From Drosophila persimilis (lineage: Eukaryota; Arthropoda; Insecta; Diptera; Drosophilidae): 64,000 nt of DNA. The DNA lies in NCBI RefSeq assembly GCF_003286085.1, contig NW_020825411.1:248001-312000 (forward strand), in the 5' to 3' direction. The notes beneath the pieces were generated by a model. It made no database searches and was not told where the DNA came from. It was given only the letters and a program-made list of their open reading frames with translations. Shown here piece after piece: positions 11,901 through 22,733 of this stretch. The translations under genes were made by a program, and so were the position numbers. The first letter of the stretch is position 1; each line of letters starts with the position of its first letter.

Positions 11901-12473
11901 CAGCTGCTGGTGAAATGCACCAACAGCACAGCACTCAACTACGAAGATCTTGCGACTGCCATCACACAAGTAGAAGCGGTGATGAATTCTAGACCTCTGC
12001 ATCCCTTGTCATCGGACCCGAATGACTTCGAGGCGCTAACTCCCGGTCATTTCTTGGTTGGCCGACCCCTGAACGCGTTAGTAGAACCAGTAGACGACGC
12101 ACTGTTGAAACTGTCCATGAGCAACCATTGGAAACGCATTCTAATGGTACACCACATGTTCTGGCACCGCTGGTCGGCGGAATATTTGACGTTGCTGCAG
12201 AAGCGGACAAAGTGGAGCACTGTAGCCAACAACATTCAACTTGGTACACTGGTCCTTATTGCGGAAGACAACGCTCCGCCCGGACAATGGCTGCTGGGAA
12301 GAGTTGCAGAGTTACACCCAGGAGCTGATGGTGCAGTTCGGGTTGTAACACTCAGGACCAAGACTGGATTATTTAAGCGCAACGTACATAAGCTCTGCCC
12401 GCTGCCTACAGATGCCGATGAACTTAATGTTGGAAGGAGCTTCCAAGGTGGGGAGAATGTTGACGCCCCTTAA
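8863..12473 (+). pseudogene. Pol of element R: RT, RNase H, integrase
   Basis: A long open frame; 8922 is its first ATG, though homology starts about 60 bases earlier at the frameshift. In order: the end of the protease linker, BEL-type RT (KLRVVFDASC, LTADIKKMYRQ, catalytic YMDD at 9855-9866), RNase H (GFSDASNRAYGGVIY near 10370; FTDSTIVLNW near 10590), and integrase with the HHCC-like CIPCFRR (near 11435), CDNATNFVGA (near 11725) and SPHFGGLWESAVK (near 11855). It runs into the 3' LTR and stops at 12471-12473. All catalytic motifs look present; only the link to gag is broken. Confidence 0.9.
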
Positions 12474-12775
12474 TAGAATATAGGATTAAATTACTTAATA
12501 ATGGTTAACAATTTGAAGATTTGAATTAATATGTAAATAGTACAAAAATTGTGAATTAATTTGAAGTTGGCGCGTTACATTATGTACGTATAAAGAAGCG
12601 CAATCGATAGTATCAATAGTATCGAGCCAAAACGATCTGAATTATGATCACTAGATTTAAGAGATATATACGAAATAAACGAACGAGCAAGGAACTACAT
12701 CGAGCGGATTAAGGAAGGTCTGAATTGTGTAGACGGATTCCATTGGAAAACTGTTGGAGGGACTTAGCTCGTACA
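12458..12775 (+). repeat. 3' LTR of element R
   Basis: 318 bp, starting TGTTGACGCC after the purine tract GGTGGGGAGAA and ending GCTCGTACA. The target duplication ACAAC follows at 12776-12780. An ATG inside this LTR (12725) happens to be in frame with the resumed B1 gag, giving a chance chimeric open frame. Confidence 0.95.
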
Positions 12776-15151
12776 ACAACCATAGAATCCCTTGCATCAC
12801 TAAAGGGATTGGGCATCAATATATCTACATGGGATCCGATATTGATTGCCATTATCAGAAACAAACTGGATGTAACAAATAAGGCCTTGTATGAGCAATC
12901 ATTGGGAAGCTCAAAGAACATTCAAGCGCTGGATACGATGCTTCAGTTCTTGGAGCAAAGAATTCGGGTTCTAGGAACCAGTAAGAAGCCACCAGCATCA
13001 AGGAAAGAGCCAAAAGCCACGACATGTGCATCAGCAAACACAGGGAGAACGCGAGCACCCTTATGCACATTCTGCAAAAAAGCAAGCCATTGGCTCTACG
13101 GATGCGAAGAATTTCGCTCCACATCTCCATCAGAACGACTAAATTGGGTACAAAAACAAAAAATGTGCGTTAATTGTTTTAGAACAAATCACAAAACAAA
13201 CGCATGCCCTGGTCGAAACTGCTTCAAGTGTGACAAGAAGCACAACACGATGCTACATTTGGAAACAGCATCAGGCGCAGCTACAGAATCAAGAGGCCCG
13301 ACGGTTGGTGCAGCAAGTAACAATAGTTACAATCTTTTGGCCACAGCAAAGGTGGCAGTAGAAGCCAACAACGGGCAGGTTGCTAATTTCAGAGCACTGC
13401 TAGATTCAGGATCACAGATAAACTTGATCTCTGAACGCATGGCATCAATGTTGTCACTCAAACTAAAAGACACAACATTACGGATCGAAGGAATTGGAGG
13501 TCAATCAAAGACCAGCAGAGCACGAGTAAATGTGCTCATGAAATCCCTTCACAATGGTTTTACGCAAAGAATTGAAGCTTTCGTATTACCACAGATAATA
13601 GCTGATCAACCAGCTCAGGCACTCGATTCAGATAGCTTAAACATACCAAGCAAGATCTCACTGGCAGATCCAAACTTCCATAAGCCAGTCAAAATCGACA
13701 TGCTAATCGGAGCCGAGCATTACTACTCGCTGCTGCTACCAGATCAACAGCAGCTAAGGACAGGAGGCCCGTTGCTACAAAACACGAAACTGGGATGGAT
13801 TGTGGCAGGAAAAGTCAAATCTGCCCACAATTCCTCACCCATTTGTGCCACGGGAGTAAACGAGCTCATGGAAAGATTCTGGACTCTGGACAATCTAGAG
13901 ACGGAAGACAAACCACGCACTCCAGTGGAAGCACGGTGTGAAGCTCATTTTATAGAAAATCTTCAGACAGCTTTAGACGGCCGTTTTATTGTAAAGCTCC
14001 CATTTTCCGAACACCCTTCAGCCCTTGGGGAGTCTTTGGAAACCGCAACAAAAAGATTCCTAGCGCTGGAGCGGCGAAGCTCAACAGAAACTTGGAAGAC
14101 TTATGTGGACTTCATGGAAGAGTATGAACGACTAGGACATATGAAGATTGTCCCAGCATCAAAAGTTCCCAAAAGGCACTACTTCATTCCACATCATTGT
14201 GTACTCAAACCTGAGAGCACCACCACAAAGCTTCGGGTAGTATTCGATGCATCACGCAAGTCAACAAGCGGGAAATCCTTGAACGACATTCTGCAGGCTG
14301 GACCCACCGTTCAGAGCGAACTTATGTCCATTCTGCTACGATTTCGAATTCATAAGTACGTATTCACAGCGGACATAGAAAAGATGTACCGGCAAGTGTG
14401 GATGAATCCGGAGGATCAATTCCATCAGATGATAGTCTGGAGAAACAATCCATCCGAACAGATCAGGTACTATCGCCTGAAAACAGTAACATATGGAACA
14501 ACAGCTGCTCCGTTCCTAGCAACGAAGTGTCTGGATAATTTGGCAATACAATACAAAGACAGACTACCAGTAGGATCAACAACATTAAAAACAGATTTCT
14601 ATGTTGACGACTGTCTAACTGGAGCAAACACGATTCCAGAAGCAATTCATGTTCGACAAGAACTAAATAAGATATTGCTACCGTCCGGTTTCAAATTGCG
14701 CAAGTGGTGCTCCAACAATGAGCAACTTCTCCAAGGAATCCCCAAAGAGGATATTGTAACCGATGTAAAACTAGGAGAGACACTAGAGCACTACAGCGTG
14801 AAAACTCTGGGTCTCATCTGGATGCCGAAGAAGGATACATTGTGTGGACGAACACAGAAAAGCCAGGCTACACGCATCACCAAATGGGTGGTATGTTCCG
14901 AACTGGCCCAAATCTTTGACCCACTAGGACTCTTTGCGCCGGTGGTAGTAAAGGCAAAAATCTTCATGCAACAACTTTGGGAGCTCAAACTGGATTGGGA
15001 TGACGAATTACCATTACAACACCAAATCGAATGGAAAGAATACCGGGACGACTTACAAACATTGAACAAAATGCAAATTCCCCGGCATATCTACGATGGT
15101 AAAATCTCAGTTACCCAAGAACTCCATACGTTTGTAGATGCATCAGAATGA
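12776..15151 (+). pseudogene. Gag C-terminus, protease and RT of BEL element B1
   Basis: Resumes the B1 frame after R. It holds zinc knuckles (CTFCKKASHWLYGC near 13060; CVNCFRTNHKTNAC near 13165; CFKCDKKH), an aspartic protease with LLDSGSQINLIS (near 13395), and BEL RT with KLRVVFDASRKS, FTADIEKMYRQ (near 14360) and the catalytic YVDD at 14600-14611. The frame ends at a TGA (15149-15151) early in RNase H, just after FVDASE. Unlike B3, no deletion is seen in RT here. Confidence 0.92.
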
Positions 15152-17230
15152 GCATATGGCGCAGCTGTATATGTACGCGCTACATACAAAAACAACCAAG
15201 TGTCAGTAAGACTGCTCTGTTCGAAATCACGTGTGGCGCCGACAGCCAAACAATCGCTACCACGGTTAGAACTTTGTGCTGCAGTCCTCGGTGCCGAGCT
15301 CACAAACCGAGTCCGACAGGATCTGCACATGGACATTAACACGGTTTCAGGATGGTTTTGGAGTGATTCTACCGTTGTGTTATCCTGGATAAACGCATCG
15401 TCATCAACATACCATACCTTTGTGGCAAATCGAATAGCCAAAATCCAGGCATTAACAAACCAGTCACAATGGCGTCACGTGTCATCGGCCAACAACGCAG
15501 CCGATGTCCTGTCGAGAGGAATCGCAGCAAGCAGACTGGCAGATCACAATCTGTGGTTATATGGACCATTATTCCTGCACGGATCTCGAGACAACTGGAC
15601 GAAGGCACCCAACATAGAACCCAGCAATCTTGAGAGAAAGGCTAAACATGTAAGCTTGCCAATCACACCCAGCGCACTTGGGGATGAATTATATACTTGC
15701 AGACATAGCAACTCGTTTCACAAGCTGCAACGCATTGTGGCATATATGTTACGCTTCTGCTACAAAACCAACAGAGCGAACACCACGACGCTCTGCGCAG
15801 AAGAACTGACTCACGCCCGCACTATAATCCTGCGTACCATACAACAAGTCGAGTTTACAGCAGAGCTAAAACAGTTCCAACGATATAAGACTGTGGATAA
15901 AAAGAGCTCGATCATATCGTTATCTCCCTTCCTAGGAGACGATGAGCTCATCCGAGTTGGTGGTAGATGTGAAGAAGCTCTACTTCCATACAACGCAAAA
16001 CACCCAGTCTTGCTGCCTTACAATGACCCAATCGTCAAAATGATTTTGCGGGAGCTACATGAGGAGAACATGCATTGTGGTGCTCAAGCATTAAGGGCAA
16101 TCGCAAGACAACAATATTGGATTATCAATGACAAGACAATGGCTAGAAGCATCATCCACAGCTGTGTTAGATGCACCAAAGCTAGGCCAAAGCTGATGCA
16201 CCAAATCATGGGCAATCTCCCAGCACAACGAGTCACACAAGCACGCCCGTTTCTTAATGCAGGCGTCGACTACTGTGGACCAATCTCGATCCACCATAAG
16301 ATCCGAGGCAAAAGACCTGATAAGGCGTACATCGCCGTGTTCTGCTGCTTTTCCACAAAGGCAGTACACCTGGAGCTGGTAAGCGACCTGACCACAGATG
16401 CATTCTTGGCCGCCCTGCGTCGATTCTTAAGCAGACGTGGGAAGTGCCAAACTATTCATTGCGACAATGCAACGAACTTTGTGGGTGCAAACAATCAGCT
16501 TAAAGAATTAGAAGACTCTATATTCAGCTCAAAGGCAAGTGCTCTGATCACGAATCATTGCAACAAAAAGCAAGTGGATTTTAAATTCATTCCTCCCAGG
16601 GCTCCATCGTTTGGCGGTCTCTGGGAAGCGGCGGTAAAATCAGCAAAAAAGCTGTTGATAACAACCACCAACACAGCCTCATTGACATTTGAAGAACTAA
16701 ACACAGTGATAATCGAAATTGAAGCAATTCTCAATTCTCGACCCATCACTCCAATGTCAAATGATCCCACTGATACAACAGCGCTCACCACAGGACACTT
16801 CCTGATTGGTGAACCATTAACAACGCCTCCTGACGTCAATACTGATCATCAAGGAAGAACATTGGTCAAGCGCTGGGAATTGGTATCGCGCCTAAAGCAT
16901 TCATTCTGGAAACAATGGTCTACAGAATACCTCCAAGAATTGCAAGCTCGGCATAAATGGAAGACCGCTTCACCAAACGTACCTGAAGGATTATTAGTTT
17001 TGGTTAAGGAAGACAACCTTCCTGTAATGAAGTGGCCAATGGGTCGCATCATTAAGAGATATCCTGGACAGGACAACCACGTACGAGTGGTTGACGTTAA
17101 GACAGCATCTGGCGTATACAAGCGCCCGATCACTCGTCTAGCGCCGCTCTTTCCAGAAGATGTGGCAGTCAAACGTTCCCACAACATGATCAGTGACACC
17201 ACGGAGATTGATGAGCCACCCACACAGCGA
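15152..17230 (+). pseudogene. RNase H and integrase of BEL element B1
   Basis: The same frame continues after the TGA. RNase H motifs (SRVAPTAKQSLPRLEL; FWSDSTVVLSW) are followed by the integrase zinc region (HEENMHCGAQALR, CVRCTKARP), the core (CGPISIHHKIRGKRP; CDNATNFVGANN near 16465; APSFGGLWEAAVKSAKK near 16605) and the C-terminal region. There is no stop before the env-like region, so pol and env share one frame. The frame is open from about 15152 to 18832; the first ATG after the stop that keeps most of it is at 15200. Confidence 0.9.
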
Positions 17231-18832
17231 ACAACAAAAATTTCACCTACATTAACGTCAACATTAGTGGTGCTGTTGCTCATGCTTCCATTAGCATTGT
17301 CACAGTCAATAAATGTGACACAATTCGCAAACAAGCCTGGAATATTCTATGAGAAACTTGGAACATCAAGAATAGCAACGTCTGAGTGGACCATGATCGT
17401 ATACTATGACTTGGACCCATATTGGAAGGATATGCAACTAATGTCTGCTGGAATTTCAAATTTACGATACATGTGCCCTGAATTAAAAAATGTTCCGGCA
17501 TGTAACTCCATAGTTCAACACTTTCAACATGTGCATAACGAGCTACAAGCAGGAAGCGTTTTAATGAAAACCTCTCGAAAACGCAGATCGCCGCTGGACA
17601 TCATAGGAAACGTAGCAAGCAGCCTTTTTGGTGTTCTCGACGCAAAATACGCAGAAGAGATGACTCAAGTAATTGAGAAAGTGAAAACCAATGAAGACTT
17701 TCTACTACATCTGCTTCAAAACCAAACATCAATTGTCGACGCGACAATAAACGTAGTCAGAAAAGACAAGGTAACAACTGATAATCGCCTAAAAATTTTG
17801 GAACAGCATACGGCTACTATCAACCGAGAAAGAGGGTCATATCACAGCGATCATCTGACTCAAACGTACTTAGGACTAATAGCACAATTAACCCTGCTCA
17901 CAACAACTCTCCAACGAATGCAGTCCGACATATCTGATGTCCTAATCGGTATTCATCATCGGAGAATGTCTCCCGAGCCACTAATAGACCAACTAGACCA
18001 GATACGGGATCATTTGCCACAAGATCATTTGCTGCCGGTAACAACGAAGGAGGTGATTCAGCTATACAGAATCATGCGAGCCGAAGGAACCCCGACTGCA
18101 AAACACGTCATCTTCAAACTGACGCTACCGCTGGTTTCAACAGCTCAGTTCGAAGTTTTCAGCATCATCCCAATTCCGTTTTGGGATTCAACAAGCTGGA
18201 GTCTATTTGACCTCAGAACCACCATAATAACGGTGAACATCCACCGAGACCAGTTCATGGGCACTACCCAAGAGGAATTCCGACGTTGTCTTAAAGTACA
18301 CAACGAGGAGTTCATCTGCTTTGACCATCAGACGATCTTCAATGTGGACAATCGCTGTGAGTTTCAACTGTTTAACAATAAAACAGAAACACTGTGTCAG
18401 GTAACACACACAAAGGCTGACACGGTGTGGCTAAAAACTCAGCATCCAAATAATTGGATCTTCGCAACGCATTCTACAACCAAACTTCAAGCAGTATGCA
18501 ACGGAGTTCCGTCAACCATAACACTGGAAGGAACTGGTCTACTCTCCATGTCCCCTGGTTGCACTGCTCGCCATACTGAAGTAAGCATCAGCACCTTCAG
18601 CACCACAATCAGCGAAGTAAAATCGACTTACACTCGGTTTGATGACGTGAGCCCACCGGAGACATCACCCTCGCCACCAATGTGGCAACTGAAGAACCAG
18701 ACATCAGACTTTCTTCAAGAACTTGATGATCTACGCCAGCAACTATCAACCATCAATCATCAGGAGCTGCCACACCATCTCACCACCGTGCAGCACCATC
18801 AACTCGCTGCTTACGCAACCCTAGCAATATAA
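17231..18832 (+). pseudogene. Env-like (fusion glycoprotein-like) domain of B1, membrane anchor cut off
   Basis: Continues in frame from pol. A hydrophobic signal-like segment (STLVVLLLMLPLALS) is followed by an ectodomain with N-glycosylation sites, a furin-type basic site SRKRRS (about 17573-17590) and a moderately hydrophobic stretch behind it, as in insect baculovirus-F-like Env proteins. A TAA at 18830-18832 falls at the start of the C-terminal transmembrane segment; copy B3 has a leucine codon (TTA) there. It is 15 bases shorter near 17966 than B2 and B3. Env in this family is thought to mediate membrane fusion, but no such role is shown here. Confidence 0.8.
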
Positions 18833-18994
18833 ATTTTATTGATCATTGCCTTCATTTTCAGGGAGAAATATCAACTATGGAAACCAAGGCTATCAAATCC
18901 CGATCCAGCCATGTCATCACCCCCTATACCCCCTGCACGGCGGTTTGCGGTCGACTTGAGCGATGGTTGAACACCAGTTCAACGGCCGGGACAA

Positions 18995-19572
18995 TGTTCA
19001 GACACAGACATGTATTTAATGAATATTAGGAATATACAGTTCAATCTCATACACAAATACTCATAAATAAAATTGTTCATGTCATTTCATGTAACTGAAT
19101 ATGACGACACGAAAAATACATTAGCAACTAAGAATAGACAATAGCACTTGTAAACTCGAACACACCAAAAGGGATCAAGCAATAAACTATCTACTTTATT
19201 GCTGCCAAGTACCTAAGTAAATACACTGAAATATAACCCCCGCACAGAGTAAGTGTACCCAATCTAAAAATACACTCACAAGGAGCCTGTGCGGTCCTTC
19301 CCATAGAATAAGAATTCCACTGTTAGCTATATAAGGAGATGCATTTGTTCAATAAAGTCAGTATCAGAAACAGTACCATAGCTGCCTGTCACTCATCTTC
19401 CATCGCAATCAACAGAGGCTGTCGCTGTGTCTTCAGATCCTCACTTGCGCACCGTAGGATACCCTCTCCGCAGTCCAACTGGTTCAAGTTCTAGTTGCGA
19501 CGACCAAACTGTAGACGGTTTATGTACCGTATGCAACCCAGCTTCCTACACACACACACATACACATTAACA
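18995..19572 (+). repeat. 3' LTR of BEL element B1
   Basis: 578 bp, TGTTCAGACA...CATTAACA. It is preceded by a purine-rich tract (ggccgggacaa) in which copies B2 and B3 have gggagaa, and followed by the target duplication ATGGT (19573-19577). Confidence 0.93.
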
Positions 19573-19577
19573 ATGGT

Positions 19578-19976
19578 CTTCTTCGATGATAGATAGACAG
19601 ACAGAATTTGCATAATTTTGAATGTCGGATATTTCTACGACGGCGCGTTCAGGATTTTTGCATCCCAAACTTTTAAATTGTTCATTGTCGGATAATTCAA
19701 CGACGGCGTGTTCAGGATTCTTTAATCCCAAACTATTCGAACTTTTAGTGTCGGATAATTCAACGACGGCGTGCTCAGGATATTTTAATCCCAAACTATT
19801 AAAACTTTGGATGTCGGATAATTCAACGACGGCGGGTTCAGGATATTTGAATCCCAAACTATTGACGGATAATTCTTCGTCGGCGTGCTCAGGATTTTTT
19901 GATCCCAAGCTATATAAACTTCCTTCTACCTTTACTGAATCACTTTTCATTTCTTTTTCTTCTTCAAAATATTTTT
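19578..19976 (-). pseudogene. Pol segment of G between protease and RT, made of about six tandem peptide repeats
   Basis: Open minus-strand frame made of repeats of about 21 residues, consensus SLGLKYPEHAVVELSD plus a variable 5-6 residue spacer. Six units are visible: SLGSKNPEHADEELS, SLGFKYPEPAVVELSD, SLGLKYPEHAVVELSD, SLGLKNPEHAVVELSD, SLGCKNPERAVVEISD and partial forms. It sits where other gypsy elements have a plain linker between protease and RT. The protein is acidic and probably flexible. The DINE-1 insertion at 19977 breaks the frame from the protease; in copy G2 the two are still joined. Confidence 0.75.
19625..19915 (-). repeat. Coding minisatellite, unit about 60-66 bp
   Basis: The core tcggataattcaacgacgg recurs about every 60-66 bp, each time followed by a cgttcaggat-like and a tcccaaact-like block. 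Units start near 19624, 19687, 19750, 19813 and 19863. The repeats diverge at the spacer and keep a multiple of three, so the reading frame is preserved. The same array lies at 27530-27815. Confidence 0.85.
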
Positions 19977-20120
19977 TATACCCGATACTCAAAATGAGTA
20001 TTGGGGTATATTAGATTTGTGGTAAAAGTGGATGTGTGTAACGTCCAGAAGGAATCGTTTCCGACCCTATAAAGTATATATATTCTTGATCAGCATCAAT
20101 AGCCGAGTCGATTGAGCCCT

Positions 20121-20167
20121 GTCTGTCTGTCCGTCCGTCCGTCTGTCCGTCTGTCCGTCTGTCCGTC
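20121..20167 (+). repeat. GTCY microsatellite inside the DINE-1-like element
   Basis: About twelve units of GTCT or GTCC in a row. This microsatellite at a fixed place after the tatatattcttgatc block is a known DINE-1 signature. Confidence 0.9.
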
Positions 20168-20258
20168 CCCTTCAGCGCCTAATGCTCAAAGACTATAAGA
20201 GCTAGAGCAACGATGTTTTGGATCCAGACTTCTGTGATATGTCACTGCTCCAAAAATA

Positions 20259-20870
20259 TTTCAAAACTTTTCCCCGCCCACTTCCGCCCCCACAAAGGGC
20301 GAAAATCTGTGGCATCCACAATTTCGACGATACGAGAAAACTAAAAACGCAGAATCGTAGAAGATGACTATATCTTCTAGAGTGCAAAATCTGAACCAGA
20401 TCGTATAATTATTACAGCCAGAATCACGAAAACAATTTCACTCTTTCTCGCTCTGTCTCACTCTAACACACAGGTTTCATGGTCGGTTTTGCCAATTGCA
20501 AAATATGAGTTCAAGGATCTCAGAACCTATAAAAGCCAGAGCAACCAAATTTGGTATCCACACTCCTGTGATATCGGACCTTGACCGTTTCCTGTCCAAA
20601 TTTCGCCACACCCCCTTCCGCCCCCGCAAAGGCGAAAATCTGAGGCAACCACAAATCTCAGAGACTATTAAGGCTAGAGTAACCAAATTTGGTGCACACA
20701 CTCCTTTAAGATGTCACTATAAAACGTATATCTCAGAATTTCGCCCCACCCCCATCCGCCCCCACAAAGGACGAAAATCTGTTGCATCCACAATATTGCA
20801 GATTTGAGAAAACTAAAAACGCAGAATCATAGATAATGACCATATCTATTAGATTGCTGAATCTGGATCA
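20259..20870 (+). repeat. Internal imperfect repeats in the DINE-1-like body
   Basis: The block ccgcccccacaaaggg-cgaaaatctg appears near 20283, 20612 and 20757, and gagaaaactaaaaacgcaga near 20334 and 20803, each followed by similar downstream sequence. Repetition of this internal segment probably explains why the copy is about 1.1 kb long. Confidence 0.65.
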
Positions 20871-21090
20871 GATCAGACCATTTTTTTAGCCAAAAGGAAC
20901 AAATCAATTTGCAGTGGCTACGCAGCGCCCGACGTCACGCTCAGACTGATTTTCTGTCGCTCTCGCACGCACTCTTTGTCGTGTCGTTAAATATTAGCGG
21001 CGTCTGCCGGAGGAGAGCCATACTGACTTAGTATCGGGTATAACCTTAGAGTTGCGGTGTCCGCAGCAACTCACAACGTTCCCCCTCGTT

Positions 21091-21447
21091 TATTATATAT
21101 TCCTTCAACGGAAGGATGGTTTTTCCTTCTATAAAGGTTAATTTGTTTAAAGAAAGGACCTCGTCATATATTAGTTTCTCCTCATTGTCTTTATAACTTA
21201 AAGTCCCCTTTCCTGTATCAATAACAGCTCCGATTTTCTTTAATAGGTTAAATCCTATTAGTAAATCTGCCTGCATTCCATCTATTTCGTAAAACACTTG
21301 TTTTGTGTTGAAAATAGTTATATTATGGAAATATTTAATTATTGAAAACCCATTCACTGTAGCAACTTTCTTATAAATTGATAATTCTTTTTTATTTTCG
21401 TAAATTCCCTTTTTTATATAACAGGAAGTTGCTCCCGTATCTATCAA
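21091..21447 (-). pseudogene. Aspartic protease of gypsy-like element G, copy 1
   Basis: The frame opens with the active-site motif MIDTGATSCYI and continues with a pepsin-like fold (DGMQADLLIGFNLLKKIGAVID). It cuts the Gag-Pol precursor. The DINE-1-like element interrupts it after YIINE at its C-terminal end. In G2 the same frame runs on into the repeat linker. Confidence 0.85.
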
Positions 21448-21500
21448 AACTTTTAATTCTCTGTTTATTTTTTTATCTACTCTTTTTAAGTAGGGCAGAC

Positions 21501-22733
21501 CTACTTCGGGGGCTGATCTAAAAAATGATCCTCCTCAATGTTATTTATTCGCATTGCTTTATTAGCCGGTTGTTCCGACGTTTCATTTGGCTTTCGTTTC
21601 TGCGCTTGATTTTCGTTAGACTGTTTATTCGGTACTACGTTTGCCCTAAAATGCTGAGCTTGGTTATAATTGTTATTATTTCTCCTATAATAACCGTTAG
21701 TATTCTCCCGATAATTTCTATTATTATTATTTCCCCTGAATTGATTGCTGTTCTGTCGGTTCTGGATTGGTCCATCCATTGGTTCCGGGGCCTGATTTTG
21801 TTGTCTACTACCCAAGAAATAGGGTTGTCCCCATGACATGTTATTCCTCTGAAAATCCCTTTTTTGGTCGAATGGTGAACTATTAGTCCTAGGTTGTCGT
21901 TGGTTGAATCTTAAGGTATTGTAATTATTATTCCCTGAATTTCTGGGGCCGCTGCATTGGTAGGCAAATTGGGCCCGAATGTTATTAGATTGCAATTCCT
22001 GTACCTTTGCCAAGGCATTCGGTAAATCTGGGGGATTCAATGAAAATAGGATTTCTGCAATGCCGCCGTTTAGGCCAGTGACAAAAATGCGTAAGGCATT
22101 GTCTCTAATTTTTTTATTTGATTCTTTGGTGATTTCACTGTCCTTTCCGTGAGTCATTATTGTCTTATTTATTAGCAAGGTCATTTTCTTGTTAACCTCG
22201 TTATAGAAATCTATAATTGAAAGGTTCCCTTGTCGGAGAACGCTTAACTCCTGTTCTATTATGTAAATTGGTCTCTTGTCACTGTAAACAAAGTCAAGTC
22301 GTGAAAGTATGGCATCAAAATTTAAAACTGTCCCGTGGTTGGTCAGTGCGTCATGTGCTGGTCCTGTTATTTTGTTTCTCAAAATTGTTAATGCAATATA
22401 ATATTGCTTACTTCCTTTCTTATATAACTTCTCTGCAGTTTCTGCAGCTTCCCTCCATCCTACGTATTGGTTTAATCCACCATTGAAAATTGGTAGGGAT
22501 TCTATTACCTTTAATGTGGTGTCATCTCTTATTGTCTTGTCTATTGTTTCTGCCTGATAATCTGATACCTGATCGGATTTAGTTTCTATTTGTTGCTTTA
22601 AATTTACAATTTGCTCTTGTACTTGTGAAATTTGAAGTGCTATCAATTGTTTGACCAGATCTGCAGTGAGATCGGTCCTTGTTTGTGAGTTAATCATTTT
22701 TAGTTTTTCAAAATCTAAAGTTAGTTGATCCAC
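21501..22733 (-). CDS. Gag of gypsy-like element G, copy 1
   Basis: 410 codons from ATG 22731-22733 to the stop at 21501. The N-terminal part has charged helices (LTLDFEKLKMINSQ; coiled-coil-like IVNLKQQIETKSDQ) and the middle has a capsid-like region (LPIFNGGLNQYVGW). The C-terminal half is low complexity, rich in N, Q and R (NNNNRNYREN). No CCHC knuckle is seen, as in the errantivirus group, where a basic tail binds RNA instead. The frame is intact here but broken in G2. Protease begins about 50 bases after the stop in another frame, so a frameshift is the likely way to make Gag-Pol. Confidence 0.85.
   Translation of the reverse strand: MDQLTLDFEKLKMINSQTRTDLTADLVKQLIALQISQVQEQIVNLKQQIETKSDQVSDYQAETIDKTIRDDTTLKVIESLPIFNGGLNQYVGWREAAETAEKLYKKGSKQYYIALTILRNKITGPAHDALTNHGTVLNFDAILSRLDFVYSDKRPIYIIEQELSVLRQGNLSIIDFYNEVNKKMTLLINKTIMTHGKDSEITKESNKKIRDNALRIFVTGLNGGIAEILFSLNPPDLPNALAKVQELQSNNIRAQFAYQCSGPRNSGNNNYNTLRFNQRQPRTNSSPFDQKRDFQRNNMSWGQPYFLGSRQQNQAPEPMDGPIQNRQNSNQFRGNNNNRNYRENTNGYYRRNNNNYNQAQHFRANVVPNKQSNENQAQKRKPNETSEQPANKAMRINNIEEDHFLDQPPK

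Larger units (their letters stand above)
6279..12775 (+). mobile_element. BEL/Pao retrotransposon R, nested in the gag gene of B1
   Basis: A complete 6,497-bp element with LTRs at 6279-6590 and 12458-12775, a primer site, gag-protease and pol, and a polypurine tract (GGTGGGGAGAA just before 12458). It is flanked by the 5-bp duplication ACAAC (6274-6278 and 12776-12780). The intact B3 and B4 copies show the empty site with a single ACAAC. The two LTRs differ visibly only by a 6-bp indel, so insertion was recent. It encodes no env. Coding is damaged by frameshifts near 7390 and 8860. Confidence 0.95.
4346..19572 (+). mobile_element. Roo-like BEL/Pao retrotransposon B1 with env-like domain, interrupted by element R
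   Basis: A full-length element with both LTRs (4346-4929 and 18995-19572) and the 5-bp duplication ATGGT. Gag, protease, RT, RNase H, integrase and an env-like region run in order on the plus strand, as in the roo type of BEL element, where one long frame covers gag to env. The element is split in gag by R (6279-12775). Without R it would be about 8.7 kb. Coding damage seen: a TGA in RNase H (15149), a TAA before the env membrane anchor (18830) and the R insertion. The name roo is a comparison, not an identification. Confidence 0.9.
19977..21090 (+). mobile_element. DINE-1/INE-1-type element (Helentron-like non-autonomous element)
   Basis: Starts TATACCCGATACT (19977-19989), with the inverse AGTATCGGGTATA at 21030-21042. 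It holds a GTCY microsatellite (gtctgtctgtccgtccgtcc and on, 20121-20167) after tcttgatcagcatcaatagc, and a 3' hairpin gttgcggtgtccgcagcaac (21051-21070) followed by a ccccctcgttt end. These are hallmarks of DINE-1. It sits in a run of T without target duplication, as expected for this group. The same site in copy G2 (near 27873) is empty. It has no coding capacity. Confidence 0.8.

Noticed and set aside
12725..12775. ATG in the R 3' LTR opening a long frame into B1 gag
   Set aside because: The frame is a chance fusion across the LTR end. The B1 part belongs to the gag that starts at 5269.
16849..17334. Antisense ORF of 161 codons opposite BEL integrase and env (also at 24735-25220)
   Set aside because: It is the mirror of a real frame, has no domain of its own, and repeats only because the BEL element repeats.
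19625..19915. Regular direct repeats that could suggest a CRISPR array
   Set aside because: Units are coding, about 63 bp, without unique spacers, and lie inside a eukaryotic retroelement.
21525..21836. Hydrophobic 103-codon plus-strand ORF (also 28312-28623)
   Set aside because: It is the complement of the N- and Q-rich gag tail, where AT-rich codons read backwards give a leucine/isoleucine-rich frame.
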